A stretch of 64,000 bases of DNA, taken from NCBI GenBank assembly GCA_036768485.1, contig JAVLUZ010000145.1, positions 777,448 to 841,447 on the forward strand, given 5' to 3'. Shown here in pieces: positions 11,867 through 23,394 of this stretch (positions within the stretch are counted from its first letter, which is position 1; every line of letters begins with the position of its first letter). Under the pieces are notes generated by a model that was not told where the DNA came from, ran no database searches, and saw nothing but the letters and a program-made list of their open reading frames with translations. The stretch comes from Mermis nigrescens (lineage: Eukaryota > Nematoda > Enoplea > Mermithida > Mermithidae). The translations under genes and the position numbers were made by a program.

Positions 11867-12083
11867 TATAGGTGGACAACACCGAAATTCTGGGGTATGC
11901 ACATTTTTTACAGGTCAAAAAATTGTCTTAAAAGTGGACGAAAAAACATCATTTTTCAGCGTTTCTCATCGGGCACTATCCACTGGCATCTAAAAAACGC
12001 TAAAAATCGAGAAAAAAATTTCAAAAATTGAATTCTGGGGGGGTATTCGGCCTTCTGGGGATGCACCCCACGCCCACTGTGTG
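11867..12083 (+). mobile_element. R1 MITE (second of a tandem pair)
   Basis: Starts TATAGGTGGACAACACC and ends CCCACTGTGTG. The flanks ATGCTGAC (11859-11866) and ACGCTGAC (12084-12091) match at 7 of 8. The interior is shorter than in other copies because one of the G-rich blocks is missing. Confidence 0.8.
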
Positions 12084-13228
12084 ACGCTGACTGCATTATG
12101 TAACTTGTTAATATGGATAATTTTGTCATTTGGTTGCATTAGTGACGCTCACATCTGGGTGTGGAAGGTTTGGGGGTATGCACCACACATGGGCGTGGGG
12201 GTTTGGGGGTATGCACCCCCAGAAGTTGAAATACCCCCCTCCCCCCAGAAATCAAAATCCCCCCAGAAAAATTTTTTTTGCTTTTTTAGCAATTTTTTGA
12301 TGCCATTGGATAGTGCTCGATGAAAACGTCTAAAATGGTGTTTTTTTCGCCATACGACCACTTTTAAAGACCATTTTTTACCTTTAAAAATTTTTCAATC
12401 CCCCAGAATTTTGGTGCTGCCCTAGTGATCGACCGGGGCCCCGGCCCCGGCCCTGTAATCCCGGCCATTTTTCAGCATCCCGGCCCCGGCCGGGCAAAGT
12501 CAAAAAATGGCCGGGGCCGGGAGAAATTTAGTGTAATTCGTATTTTGTACAGGCTGTGATACTGGCACTTATTTATCAATGAGCAAGTGTTAATTTTGAG
12601 AACTGTACTGATTAGAACATATGTATACTTACTTAGTCCTTGTTATAACTTTGTTACTGTGTATAAATGAGCTTTTACTGAATGAATGTTCAGGAAAATC
12701 TGCATGTTTTCGATTCCTCCATTAAAGTTACCTATTTAAACTAAATGCTACTTTTAACTCATTCATTCATAGCTATGGCTAAAAGATTTAGAATTGACAA
12801 ATACGTTCTATTTCTAGCTGGAAATTGTACGTTTTCAACAAACTATTTTTACAAAAAACACTTTTACATTTAATGGAATGGGAACCGCGTGCTTTAAAAC
12901 GCGTTTACTTGTGTAATAGTTATCAGGATGGAGATTAATTATAGGCGAATGTAAACTATGCTGCAGAATTGCGTCCGATCCGATAAACTAAATATGTCTC
13001 AAATAGTTTCCTATGGTCCAGAGTTGAGGGAGGGGTGAAATCCCAAATTGGAGGACCAGAAAATTAAGTGGTGGACTATTATTAGCCGACTCTATTTCGT
13101 TGTACGAGCTTCTTGTGCTTGTACAAAGATCTCCGAAAAGGTCTTTATATGAGCTAACAAATTTTTGTAGCTATATTATGTAAATATATTTTTAAACATA
13201 CACATTTTCGTATACTATCAGTATGTGA

Positions 13229-13676
13229 CAGTGTTTTTTTGTACAATGTACCTTTGTATATACATGAACAAAGATGGTCCCCAAAAGACTTTGTACATTT
13301 TGTACACACAAATCTTTGGTTACTATAATATGGTACTGTGGCGATTTTAGTGTGGTAAAACAGGGTCTTTTGACTTTTGATTGTATATTTTAGCTAATTT
13401 CTGGGTTTCTAACGCCAAAAATTACTGAAATTGTCTCAAAAGGGCTCGAGGCGCCTAAAAATTTGACATTTTTACGATTCTAAATACAAATTTTGCCATT
13501 TTAAAGATATGTAGGACAGACAATTTTTCATATCAGAGCGCAGCGCCGAAAATTTTTCGGAATTTTACACCTTTTTACAGTTTTTATCTTCCTAAAAATC
13601 TTTGTACATTTACAAAGATAGTCCTGAAAAGTCTTTGTACATTGGGAAAAATCTTTGGCGAGTACAAAAAAACACT
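13229..13676. mobile_element. MITE with CAGTGTTTTTTTGTAC ends
   Basis: The left end CAGTGTTTTTTTGTAC and the right end GTACAAAAAAACACTG are exact inverts. Inside, stretches such as 'caaagactttgtacatt' and 'gtgtggtaaaac' recur. A second, end-less copy follows directly (about 13680-14110). No matching target duplication is seen, so one end may come from recombination between the two copies. A complete relative with a near-perfect duplication lies at 40401-41167. Confidence 0.6.
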
Positions 13677-14745
13677 GTTTTGTACATGCAAAGTTTTGCA
13701 TACTTTAATATGGTACAGTAACGATTTCAGTGTGGTAGAACATAGTTTTTCGACCTTTAGTGGTGTATTTGGCTAATTTTTGGGTTTCTGAATATTTGAC
13801 ATTTTTCCACTTTTCCATTCTAAGCGCAGTGTTGCTTATTACAAGATTTAATTCACATATTACAATTTTTGTAATATTTCTGATTTTGTAGTACAAGTTG
13901 TTTTAGCTTTCTCAGTCGAGTTTTATGTGTGAATTCCATCAAAAGCTCATAAAAATTTCGGCACTTCTCGCCGATGTAATATTATCAACTAAATTCAGGC
14001 CGAATTATCACATTTAGAAGTACGGTCTTTTTGTATTCGGCGAAGATTTTCGCTGATGTACAAAGACGTTTCAGGACCGTCTTTGTACATGTACTAAAGA
14101 TTTGAAGAACAAAAACTGTAAAAAGGTGTAGAATTCCTTATTGCGAATGCTACCTTTTTAAAGATTTTCAGGGGGTAAGCGGCTGCAAAATGGAGCCGCT
14201 TACCCTTCTTCCCCTGAAAATGGCCGATAAATATACATGTGACAGGGGGTTTTGGCCATCCCTCATCCATGCTTTGAAGCCCCGAACTTCCTTGGAAGTC
14301 AGAAAATATTTGACCACCCTCCCCCATTTTTTTGGCGAAAACCTGCACTTTTTTGGCTATTTTTATGTGTTTTTACCATTTTTGATCTAGTCGCTAACCC
14401 CCTCCTTCTAAAAATGGCGAGGGACCCCTACCCTAGATTTCCAGCCGTTAAATATATATTGAGGGACCTTCATAAAATTTTAAGCGATTACATGCATGTT
14501 TTATAGTGATAGTCTATCTATTTACTCTAGCTCACATTCTAAAATGATCTATCACTTCGTGAAATTCTAATAGTTAGGTACACTTTTGCCATACTAAAAA
14601 ATTAAGTTCAAAAAATTCAAATGGTTTTCACCAAAAATCGTCTGACAGTGACTTGTGATCTTGGACCCTGAGGGGGTAATACCCCTCCCCCTTATGGGAA
14701 TGTGTGATGTCTCATTTATTACATTTAATACCTATTGCATCCAAT

Positions 14746-14850
14746 TGCTACAGCAGCAGTAGCAGTAGCGAAGATTCAAATGGTATAGAGTGTGCTAATA
14801 GCAGCGACATAGACTTTATTGATGATTCAGACAATGAAACACTGGACTAA
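14746..14850 (+). pseudogene. Acidic C-terminal tail, possible hAT transposase
   Basis: The plus strand is open for 34 codons and ends in TAA. It reads CYSSSSSSEDSNGIECANSS followed by an aspartate-rich end DFIDDSDNETLD. A serine-rich then acidic C-terminus is common in hAT-type and other eukaryotic transposases. The location inside a hAT-like element fits this. No upstream domain is left, so the assignment is an inference. Confidence 0.3.
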
Positions 14851-15255
14851 ATTTGTTTCTTAGGGCATGAATAGTAATAAAACTTGATATGAAAAGGCGC
14901 ACCTAACTTTGCGCTTGTGATTTACTACTGAATGGAGCAGTCGCTCATTATTTCTTTTCCTATGCCCACCCCAAGTATAAGTCATGCAATAATATTTTTC
15001 TTGTCTGACCCCGGCCAGCCCCGGCCCCGGCCAAAAAAGTCGCCCCGGTCGATCACTACTGCCCACCTATGGAATGCATCCCCACAAACCAAAATACCCC
15101 CAGAAATCAATTTTTTAATTTTTTGTTTTTTGCAATGCTAGATTGGAAACGTTGAAAAATAGTGTTTTTTGCGCCATACCACCATTTTTTAGGACCATTT
15201 TTTGACTTTTGGAAAATCCTACATCTCAAGAATTTTGGTGTTGCCCACATGGTCA

Positions 15256-16002
15256 CAACTAACGCCCCACAATCGGTTGGGGCCCAGCTGATTTCAAGCC
15301 TTTTCCAAGTAATTTTTAATAAAAATCCAACATTTTTTCAATTTTTTTATCCGGTAGGATTCTGGTTCGGTTGGAATTTGGTTGGGAAATAATTTCCACG
15401 GACGTCAAAGCTACAACGCTACTGTTTTCCACGCGCCTAAATTAACAATGCCCGTCAGTTGGCCTCCCTGTCACACAATATGGGCAACGCCAAGGCGAGC
15501 GGGTCAATCATACTATACAACGCTTACCTATATGTGTACCTACTTGTTTTTATTCGATGGGGCTGTGTATCGGGTAGGTCATCTGGTGCATTTCGTATGA
15601 GTTAGACAAAATAACCAATTGCGTGGTCTTAATTGATTCATAGGCATAAAACGAGCTCGTTTACCACACATATGCATGTCATTTGTGCCTTTTGTTCAAA
15701 ATATTTAAATTATAACGATGTGGAAGGTGCGGTTGCATTATTTCAATTAGAGCGACTAATGCGCATTGTTCCCTACATATTGTAGCTTTCTTCACCCATC
15801 TAAAAGTATTTCTTATTTTTTCTTATCTAGTTAAGTTACATTGTACGTTCGATATTTACAGAGATAGCTATGTATTTTTTGGCCATTGAAATATTAATCT
15901 GAATTATATTATGCTATCTTTTCAATCCGGGAAACTAATGTCATCTTTACTGTAGCACTCGACAAAACCCATGCACGATGCAGTTTGGAGCAAATATACA
16001 GA
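15256..16002. other. No recognisable gene or repeat
   Basis: Ordinary AT-rich sequence between two R1 elements. The short frames at 15162-15600 partly run through R1 sequence and show no domain. Confidence 0.4.
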
Positions 16003-16010
16003 ATAGGTAG

Positions 16011-16291
16011 CATAGGTGGGCAGCACCGAAATTCTGGGGGGAGGGTAAAAAATTTTTGGAGGAATGAAAAATTTTCAAAGGTCAGAAAACGGTGTTAAAA
16101 GTGGTCATATGGCGAAAAAACACCATTTTTCGACGTTTCTCATTGAGCACTATCCAATGGCATCAAAAAATCGCTAAAAAGCAAAAAAATGTTCAAAATT
16201 TGAATTCTGGGGGGTATTTTGATTTATGGGGGTATTTAAACTCTTTAAACTCCTGGGGGTGCATACCCCCAAACCCCCATGCCTACGTGTG
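16011..16291 (+). mobile_element. R1 MITE with perfect target duplication
   Basis: Starts CATAGGTGGGCAGCACC and ends CCTACGTGTG. It is flanked by an exact 8-bp duplication ATAGGTAG (16003-16010 and 16292-16299). This is one of five copies that define the R1 ends and target length. Confidence 0.92.
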
Positions 16292-16489
16292 ATAGGTAGC
16301 CGGAGAGGGAGGAAAAAATCGGAGATAGAATCAACATTCTGAATGAAACCGCCTGGAAAACGAAATACGCAATAACCGTATCACACGAAAAATTCCAGCT
16401 ATGTATATAGGAGTAGGAATTGAATCATATACTTGGCCATCCTTTTTTCTCATATATTTATTACAGCGAGTGCGAAATTTCTGTCCTCC

Positions 16490-18998
16490 CTCCCCACGGC
16501 TATAACGGCACACATCTGGGAGATGCGGTTTTTTTAAAAGGTAGATAATAAAAAAACTTGGACAACCTTTTTGTTTACACTCAATACCGAGCTAGTCGTG
16601 AGTGTGTAAAGTGTAAACCGAAACATCAAATAATCTGCGTAGGGCCAATTTAAAAAAAATGTCTTCCCTGATTAGTAGTTTACGAGTCTGGTCTTAAAAT
16701 CTCTTTGCACTCATTAGTTGTTGTACAGGAGTGTAAATTAGACGGTTTTTTACTGTTTTCATGTGCGCACGCATATCTAACTCAGTTTTACATTCTATGC
16801 AGTCTGATTGTTTTAAAAAAGGTAGATTGTTATAAAATCTAGGGGCCTTTTTTATTTTTTAAAGTGATATTTTCAAATTTAGAGGCGGTTTATTGTAAAG
16901 AGTCTGAGACAAAAATATTTTTCCTACTATATTCTCCACTCAGTTGACAGAACGTGGTAATTATCTTTAAAATGTGCCTTGTCCTAAGCGCTACCCGTCA
17001 AAATTTATTTTGTTTTTTTACAATCAATATTGCATTATTAGTGCTGGTGTAAACTTTACACTAGAAAACTTTTTCCGCCCAGAGCGTCGTGGATGATGAA
17101 TTTTAAAAAATGTTGTCTGTAAGGTCAGAATAACGAATCTGACCTTTAGACTTTTCTACAGCCATTGTTTGTTGAGGTATGAAGAGGTGAACCTTGAATT
17201 ATACATCTACTTTCTAATGCCGATAGATAACTCCGTATTATTGCATGTTGTCTGAACAGATTTTTCTCATTTCAGAGGTTTTTGACTCGTCTTTAATAAA
17301 TAATTATTTTTTATTATCATAAATGCACTGTTCTTAAACTTCAGTAGAATGATGAATATTTTTCAATATAGTATAATCAAGCTGAAATCTTGGCTGCGAA
17401 TTGAGTTTGTGCAATGGCTGACGTATCCGTTCTCGCATGTGGATTTAAAAAAAATAATAGGTTCAAGACTTCTGAATACTAACTTTTTTCATTTTTTTAA
17501 TTATTTCGGCAAAACCATGCACTTCATTTGACTTATTCATCTATTTAGGTTCAGCAGATCACACAGTTTTTTGTTTTTTGACTTTCGCCTCAGTTATCGA
17601 ATGGGAGTGTAAAGAGTGCAAAAATCTGCGGGTGAAAAGACACATTTTGGTCGAGTTTTCGACTTGTTTATGTCTGCCAACAACTCCAATTATGAGTTTT
17701 GAGAAATTTTTCCTGACAGAAATGTACTACGGATCAAGGGCAATCTTCTGCTTACCAGCAAACGTTTCTACAATCAATACGCAGTTAGTATTAGGGGCTT
17801 AAACTTTAAACTCTAGTGGATGACTTAAAAAACAGATTTTGTCCAAGATATCTCTGCTAACTTTTTTCGGTAACAACTTGGGATTAATTGAATAATGTAT
17901 AAATAAAGTAATTTCTAAGAGCTACACGTCGAAGCAAAGCCGCATTCAAAAAAAGTAATATTCAGTTATTTATGGGGGTGTAAAGTTCGAAATCTGAGGT
18001 GTATAAAGGGCGAAAAAACAGGTTTTTTTTCGTATTTTGATTGGTAAATCATATCAAATATCTTGCGGAATATAAGTTTAACACATAAAAAAGTATTACA
18101 ATCAAAGGGCTACAAACTGAGCCCTAACCCAATTTATTCACACTCAATGGGGCGTTAGGTTCAGATTTTTAAAGTTTACAATATGGTGGACAGTGGACAA
18201 TACGTGTTTGTCCATTCTTTTGTTCGCAACTTTATCTGTACAGAAGTCGGGCGAGGTCGAATAGGATAAATAGGAAGTACTTTCTAAGGGGTACGCGTCA
18301 CAGCAAATTACATCTGTTTACATTAATATTTAGCTTTTTAGGGAGGTGTAAAGTCAAAAAAATGGGGAGTTAAAGTCTGGATATAATCTCAAGTCTAAAA
18401 ATGAACCAGAAACCAAAAGTGAAACGCCAGTTTGTTTGCAGTCAACAGTGGTGTAAAGTGGTTTACATCTGATATTTGTTCTGGGCCATTGTGAGGACTT
18501 ATATTTTAATAAATGTTGATCGTAATATCGGAGTAATATCAGAATTACCAAGCCGACAGAAATTTTCTTTACACTCTCTGTTTGTGTAAAGATAACACTG
18601 CATATTAACTTTAGTTCTAGAGCCTTGTGGAAGCTTAATTTTTTCAAAATGTTCTACATAAAATCAGAATTGGGAATCTGACTGTTAGTTTTCTCTACAC
18701 CTACTAGTTGTGTAGAGTTTGCACTATTCATTTGTTGTTAATATATAGTTTATACAACAAATTTATTTTACTTTCAAATCTGAGCGTTAGTGTTCCTAAC
18801 ACTTGATATTTGCGCAAAAGCGATTGCTGAAAAACTTTGATCTGTTCAAATAATATAAGGGTGTCTTGTTTAAAAAGGATAATGCTGATGTTAAGAACAA
18901 TATTGTTTTGCGCGTTCTTGAATTGCTGTCATTAGGCTATGTTACTGTATGTGTTTACTGACTGATGTACTTAAATCACGCTAGTTAAAAGTAGGGTA
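16490..18998 (-). repeat. L repeat block, copy 2 (inverted)
   Basis: Read on the minus strand this follows the same order as copies 1 and 3: R2 at one side, GTGTAAA/TTTACAC-bearing blocks, then the end 'ccagatgtgtgccgttatagc'-like region near 16490-16560. It shares with the others the phrases 'agtcggattcg'-like and 'tatgaaaaa' between blocks. No protein frame is kept. It directly abuts the R2 element at 18999. Confidence 0.7.
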
Positions 18999-19784
18999 CT
19001 AGCAAAGAAAAATGCTCCGATGAAACAAAAAAGAGGAATGTATTTAGAATTGTAAATTGTTAAGGATGTAAATTGAGGGACTAGGTAAAAAGCTACCTAA
19101 ATTCGCAAAATCTGATAAAAATCACACTTCCTCTAAGCAACGCAAAAATCGAAGTATATTCTGCGGCCAACACATTAAAATAAATATTTACCCATAAAAA
19201 TGATTGAAAAAAGCAGCACGTTAGCTATGCAGTAGCTATGGGAAATGAAATTGAGTAACGGTCTTCCTAAGCCAATTGAATGAAATAGCAAACATCGATG
19301 CATCCAAAACAATTGAGGAAATTTTTGGTTTAAAACAGTAGGAAACGCGTGAGTTGACTCGAAACAAACTAAATGTAGGAACACTAGCATGCCCGTAACG
19401 ATTGTGTGCACTAATCAATTGGCCCCTGCTTTGCTTGCTATAATGCTCATAAAAACAACTTTAAATACAATACCACTAAGTTTTCTATCGATCAGGGTAC
19501 GAAGCTAATCAGCTTTGCTACTTGCCAGCAATTTAAAAAAGTAAACATTATAGATTTCGTTTATACACACTTACCCGAAACTTTGAAAATTATCTAAAAA
19601 TGACATTTTTTAGAGGCCGCAGAATATACTTTGATTTTTTGCGTTGCTTACAGAAATTGTGATTTTATCAGATTTTGCGACTTTAGGTAGCTTTTTCGGA
19701 GTCCCCTCCTTTTACATCCTTAAAAATCCATAATTCCAAGTATATTCATCTTTTTTCTTTCATCGGAGCATTTTTCTTTGCTAG
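18999..19784 (-). mobile_element. R2 element, complete
   Basis: Ends CTAGCAAAGAAAAATGCTCC and the inverted complement, with TA on both outer sides (18997-18998 and 19785-19786). The inverted arms are about 170 bp and finish inside at 'tatattctgcggcc'. The loop carries 'gcagcacgttagctatgcag', which is shared with the copies at 651 and 48979. Non-coding. The orientation with L matches the other two R2-L pairs. Confidence 0.75.
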
Positions 19785-19871
19785 TAAAAAATAGAGGCTG
19801 CGAAAAAATGAAATTGCTGAAACGGATGGATTGAAATGCAGGGTATTACTGGAGTACGTCCACGCTTTTTA

Positions 19872-20100
19872 AAAAATCATTTTCGTAAAAATAAATCGTT
19901 ATATTTGTAAATCGACATCGCTGATCTCAAATCCGTTGTCTATTTTTAGCCTGCATGCGTGGTTGCTACAGTATACCTACAGTACTCCTCAACACTTATT
20001 CAAAAATCATTTTCGTAAAAAATTAAATAACCATATTAGTAAATTGACATTGCTGATCTCAAATCCGTTGTCTATTTTTAGCCCGCATGCATCGTTGTAT
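19872..20100 (+). repeat. Two-unit direct repeat, about 130 bp
   Basis: The unit starting 'aaaatcattttcgtaaaa' near 19873 recurs near 20003, an offset of 130 bases. Each unit ends with 'gctgatctcaaatccgttgt' and 'tttttagcc'. The two differ at scattered bases. No coding signal. Confidence 0.8.
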
Positions 20101-20136
20101 ACCTAAGTTACAGTATAACTACTGTACACCTCCGAT

Positions 20137-21412
20137 TTTTTATTTTCAGATCTCAGATAGCTTACTTCAGAAAATTTATTGAGATCATGGCACAAGATAT
20201 TGTAACTGCGAGACTTACACATGGCGAACTAGTTGTAGCAGTTCGCATAAGTCATGCCGAAAACAGCTTGGTTCTGTATTGGATAACATAGCCAAACGCG
20301 AGTAGCTATTGTTGCGATAGTGTACTTGTGGCTATGCCTTCAGTTTCTCAACTATTCCCCAATTTTCATTATAAAAATCAATAAGATACTTGTCCGGTAA
20401 AATAGAATTAAGTATATGCTAATAGTAATTGTTTTACTTGTTACCGTATATCGTATTCTAGAAGATTCGATGTGAATTAAAAGTAATCTTCTCTAATGTT
20501 AGTTTGTCTTAAACTTATGTTTTACTGTATCGATCCCCTGATGGGATATTAGTCTAGTTGGTGTTTTGACGATTTTATCGGTTTGCTCGTTTTATTTGTT
20601 GTGAATTTTGTTTTCTCTTTCCCGGCACAAGGCTGTGTGTACATAGCTGAAATAAAATAGAAAAACCACCCAGGGGTGTTGTATATCGAGGGTGAGGTCG
20701 GTTGCCTACAAACGTTGAGGATTTCTAAGCTTTGGTGGAAAGGGATAGGTAAATTCCGTGGGATTGTTTATTTCGTTCAAAAATTCAATATCCTTTTCTC
20801 AACTCTAAAATTGGTCAAAAATATTATTTAATCACTTTATGATGGCTGATCAGCTTAGAGCTTGTTGGTGTTGTTTTCGAATTTCAAAGTACTACACAAA
20901 TTAGGAACCAAAACATTTCTATTTGATTCGAACTTCGAAAAGAAGTTAATTAATCAATTTGAGCTAAGATAGGTCAACTGACCTTGCGGCAATTCCGGGA
21001 CCTAGGTAGGTACTCTAGGATCTAGGGCGTAGCTGCGAAGACTCCCGACAAGAAGCAGCCAGCAATATTAGGGCTGAGGGAGTCGACGCTGTAGGTCTAC
21101 AAGGGTTCAGAAGATCGAAGTTCTATTTGACTATGCGATCGGAACCAATACTGAGAGCAGATTTAAGTACTTAAGTACCTACATAAGTAAGTCCCGAAGG
21201 CAAATACATCTGTCCTTACGTTGATTCCATATACATAGAGGACGCATGTATTTACAATATTAATACGAAAAGCAAGCAGTGAGCCGTTTTCTCGTGCGAA
21301 TTCGGTGGCTGATTCTTCAGTTCTTGTGATATGGCAAAATTCATGCATATTAATATCTTGTGCCATGATGTAAGTAAGTTATCTCAGATCTGAAAAAATA
21401 AAAATCTGAGAA
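20137..21412. mobile_element. Palindromic element split by a solo LTR
   Basis: The arm at 20137-20200 ('tttcagatctcagata' to 'atggcacaagatat') is the inverted match of 21352-21412 ('atatcttgtgccatg' to 'cagatctgaaaaaata'). The loop between the arms is 21257-21351, after removing the LTR. The palindrome was therefore the target of the LTR element. No TSD was identified for the palindrome itself. Confidence 0.6.
20201..21256 (+). mobile_element. Solo LTR, copy A
   Basis: Starts TGTAACTGCGAG and ends TTTACA, 1056 bp, with ATAT on both sides (20197-20200 and 21257-21260), the duplication size of Ty3-type elements. It aligns with the 3' LTR at 60888-62524 through 'ttcattataaaaatcaataa', 'gatacttgtccgg' and the end 'cgaaggcaaatacat'. 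Features fitting an LTR include a TATAAAA stretch near 20373 and AATAAAA near 20650. No internal region is attached, so it is a solo LTR left by recombination. Confidence 0.85.
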
Positions 21413-21509
21413 AATTTCTTTGCCGAGTTTGGGGTAAATTTGCCAATACGATCGACCAGTGATTAATAATTTTTTCTTCTAAATTTTTTGTCGACTTTCA
21501 TCTTTGTTT

Positions 21510-21841
21510 TTAATAAGCATGTGGAGCATCTCCAATTAGTCCCCAGCAATAGTCAGCCAACATATTTGGATTCCATTTGCCTTGGTAAGGTTGTTCCATA
21601 ACGATAATGTCTTGGTGAAAGCGCTCACTGTGTTCATCACTTACTGGTCTGAGATTAGGTGGGATAGGGAAAAATCCAGATGCGACTTCAAGAAATGCAT
21701 TTTTAAGGACGTATTCCGGCCTAGCTTTTGGTTAGCTTTCAAAAGCTCATTAACCCTCCCTTTACCATCATGTTTTTGCAGTCGGAGTGCACCATCATGG
21801 CATAGACTCCTAGTGCTTATTAAGCTATGCCATCTTAACAT
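21510..21841 (-). pseudogene. Frameshifted transposon-associated protein fragment
   Basis: On the minus strand one frame gives NTSLKMHFLKSHLDF. After a one-base shift near 21665-21680 a second frame gives PPNLRPVSDEHSERFHQDI, then YQGKWNPNMLADYCWGLIGD and a stop. The order (SLKxHFLxSHLDFFP, SDExxERFHQDI, MEQPYQGKW, ADYCW) is the C-terminal signature of a protein family that is very common in insect and cnidarian genomes and usually annotated as uncharacterised; I believe it belongs to a mobile element but cannot name the superfamily. The 5' part is missing. Confidence 0.6.
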
Positions 21842-22671
21842 TCTCTGACAGCTATTACTTTCATTTAGTGCAATTTTTCATGCTCTTTCTGAATATGTAT
21901 GTAAGTTTCTGTGAAAATTATTTTTGAAAGAGATCTATTTGAAAAACTATCACTATGCATAAGAATAGGCACCTGTTGGACATTATGCAAAAACAAGAAA
22001 TAGTAGATTTCTGTTGTGTTAAACACTTCCAGGGGATGCATTTTAAGAGCTGGAAAGGACTAAACCACTTAATTTTCTTATTAGAACCTTATTTTCCCAT
22101 CTTGAGTTTTTAGGTTATCACTGTAAATAGGCTTAAAAATGCATATTTCTTACTACTCTATAATTCCTCTTCGAGCTAAACCTTCAAAAACGATGTAACT
22201 GAAGCCAAAACGAGGCTAGACAAACTTTTCGACAATGGATAAGGCAGAACAGAAATAAATGCCACGAAAGTGATTCATTATGCCCCTGACATGACACACG
22301 GTAAACGGAGGGTTAATCAGCTGCACGTAGTTTTCCCCCTTTTTTCCCCCAAAAATCCGCGAATTACCGCTTTTAAACCTAACCAAGCTCTCTTTCAGTG
22401 AAATATCTCATTGCTGATGGCAAATTGGGATAAATGACACAATTCTTCGTATTTGAGGGAAAACCAGAAATGTTAGTCATGCAAAAGCAACAGTTTATGA
22501 TAATTTTTATCAATGCGTATGTTTCCCTTCAATTTTCGTCTGCGATCTATCGGTTTGATTGATCTTAAGTCCTTTTAACGAATCTTTTTTACCCCTTAAA
22601 GTGGCAACTGACCCTCCGCAAAATGGCTGTAACCCCCAGACTCGAATTATTCTTGGCCGTTTTCCTTTTCA
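21842..22671. other. No recognisable gene or repeat
   Basis: AT-rich spacer. No motif, no inverted ends and no frame longer than expected by chance were seen. Confidence 0.4.
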
Positions 22672-22971
22672 CATGTGCAGCAACAAAATTCTGAGGGGAT
22701 CTGATGCACACGTAGGCGCATGGGGGATGGTTTGGGGGTATGCACTCCAGAAGTTGAAATACCCCCCTCCCAGAAGTCAAAATACCCACCCCCTTCCCAG
22801 AATTCAATCTTTGAAATTTTTTTTTAATTTTTAGTGATTTTTTGATGCTATTGGATAGTGCTTGATGAGAAACGTCGAAAGATAGTGTTTTTTTGCACCA
22901 TACATACGACCATTTTTGACCTTTGAAAATTTTCTAACCCCTAGAATTTCGGTGCAGCCCACCTATGTATG
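22672..22971 (-). mobile_element. R1 MITE beside a broken R1 end
   Basis: 22672-22698 is the left end of one R1 copy in plus orientation ('cacatgtgcagcaacaaaat'). 22707-22971 is a full minus-strand copy with an exact 8-bp duplication ATCTGATG (22699-22706 and 22972-22979). Its ends are CACACGTAGGCGC and CCCACCTATGTATG. The partial end shows that R1 also breaks by deletion. Confidence 0.88.
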
Positions 22972-22979
22972 ATCTGATG

Positions 22980-23385
22980 GCGCTAAAATGATTTTTCTTG
23001 CTCGCGCCATATTATTTTGAGCGTTGTTTCTCGCTCGCGCTAGAGCTGTTTATTGAGTTCGTCGTTTAATAAAATTACTATTAGTTACTCCGTGGTAACA
23101 TAAATGAGAGTAAATCGGCATCGCGGACCGGCCCCTCGTCTTAGCGACTATTTTGAAAGGTGAATATTTTCGATATTCTTTTTCTTATTAAAAATTTATT
23201 TACCTCTTTTCGTTCCCTAAACTCATAAAAATTATTACTTTATTTTTATGTAAGATGACTGTGCAGCATAGAGCTCGCTGTTGTTGGAATCAATGTCCAG
23301 AGTGCTATTCGGCACCAAAATATTTCTGAAAGTGAGCATTGGATCTGAACACAAGTTAAATTATCAACTTGCGAATTTCTTGGCT
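22980..23385. other. No recognisable gene or repeat
   Basis: Short spacer with two 'ctcgctcgcgc'-like stretches around 22995-23040. Nothing else can be supported. Confidence 0.4.
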
Positions 23386-23394
23386 TTGGGATAA

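Larger units (their letters stand above)
12423..15058 (+). mobile_element. hAT-like element with CCGG-rich ends
   Basis: The ends are inverted: TAGTGATCGACCGGGGC on the left and its exact complement on the right. Inside them are runs of GGCCCCGG. If the terminus is AGTGATCG, the 8-bp flanks are GCTGCCCT and ACTGCCCA, which differ by one base each from the R1 target GCTGCCCA. It carries the acidic tail of a possible transposase (14746-14850), pieces of the FD repeat in reverse (about 12990-13070 and 14580-14700) and copies of a TTTTTGTAC-type MITE (13229-13676 and onwards to about 14110). The transposase body is gone. Confidence 0.65.
12184..15071 (-). mobile_element. Inner R1 MITE, itself split by a hAT-like element
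   Basis: The R1 parts are 12184-12422 (starting CACACATGGGCGTGG) and 15059-15071 (ending CCCACCTATG). The flanks GTATGCAC and GAATGCAT match at 6 of 8, consistent with insertion into the outer R1. Between the two R1 parts lies the 2.6-kb element at 12423-15058. Confidence 0.65.
12150..15253 (-). mobile_element. Outer R1 MITE, split by a nested R1
   Basis: Only 12150-12183 and 15072-15253 belong to this copy. Its left part begins CACATCTGGGTGTGG and breaks off at 'ggtatgcac'. The right part resumes at 'gaatgcatcccc' and runs to 'ggtgttgcccacatg'. Joined, these give one normal R1 copy in minus orientation. The interruption is the inner R1 at 12184-15071. Confidence 0.65.
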
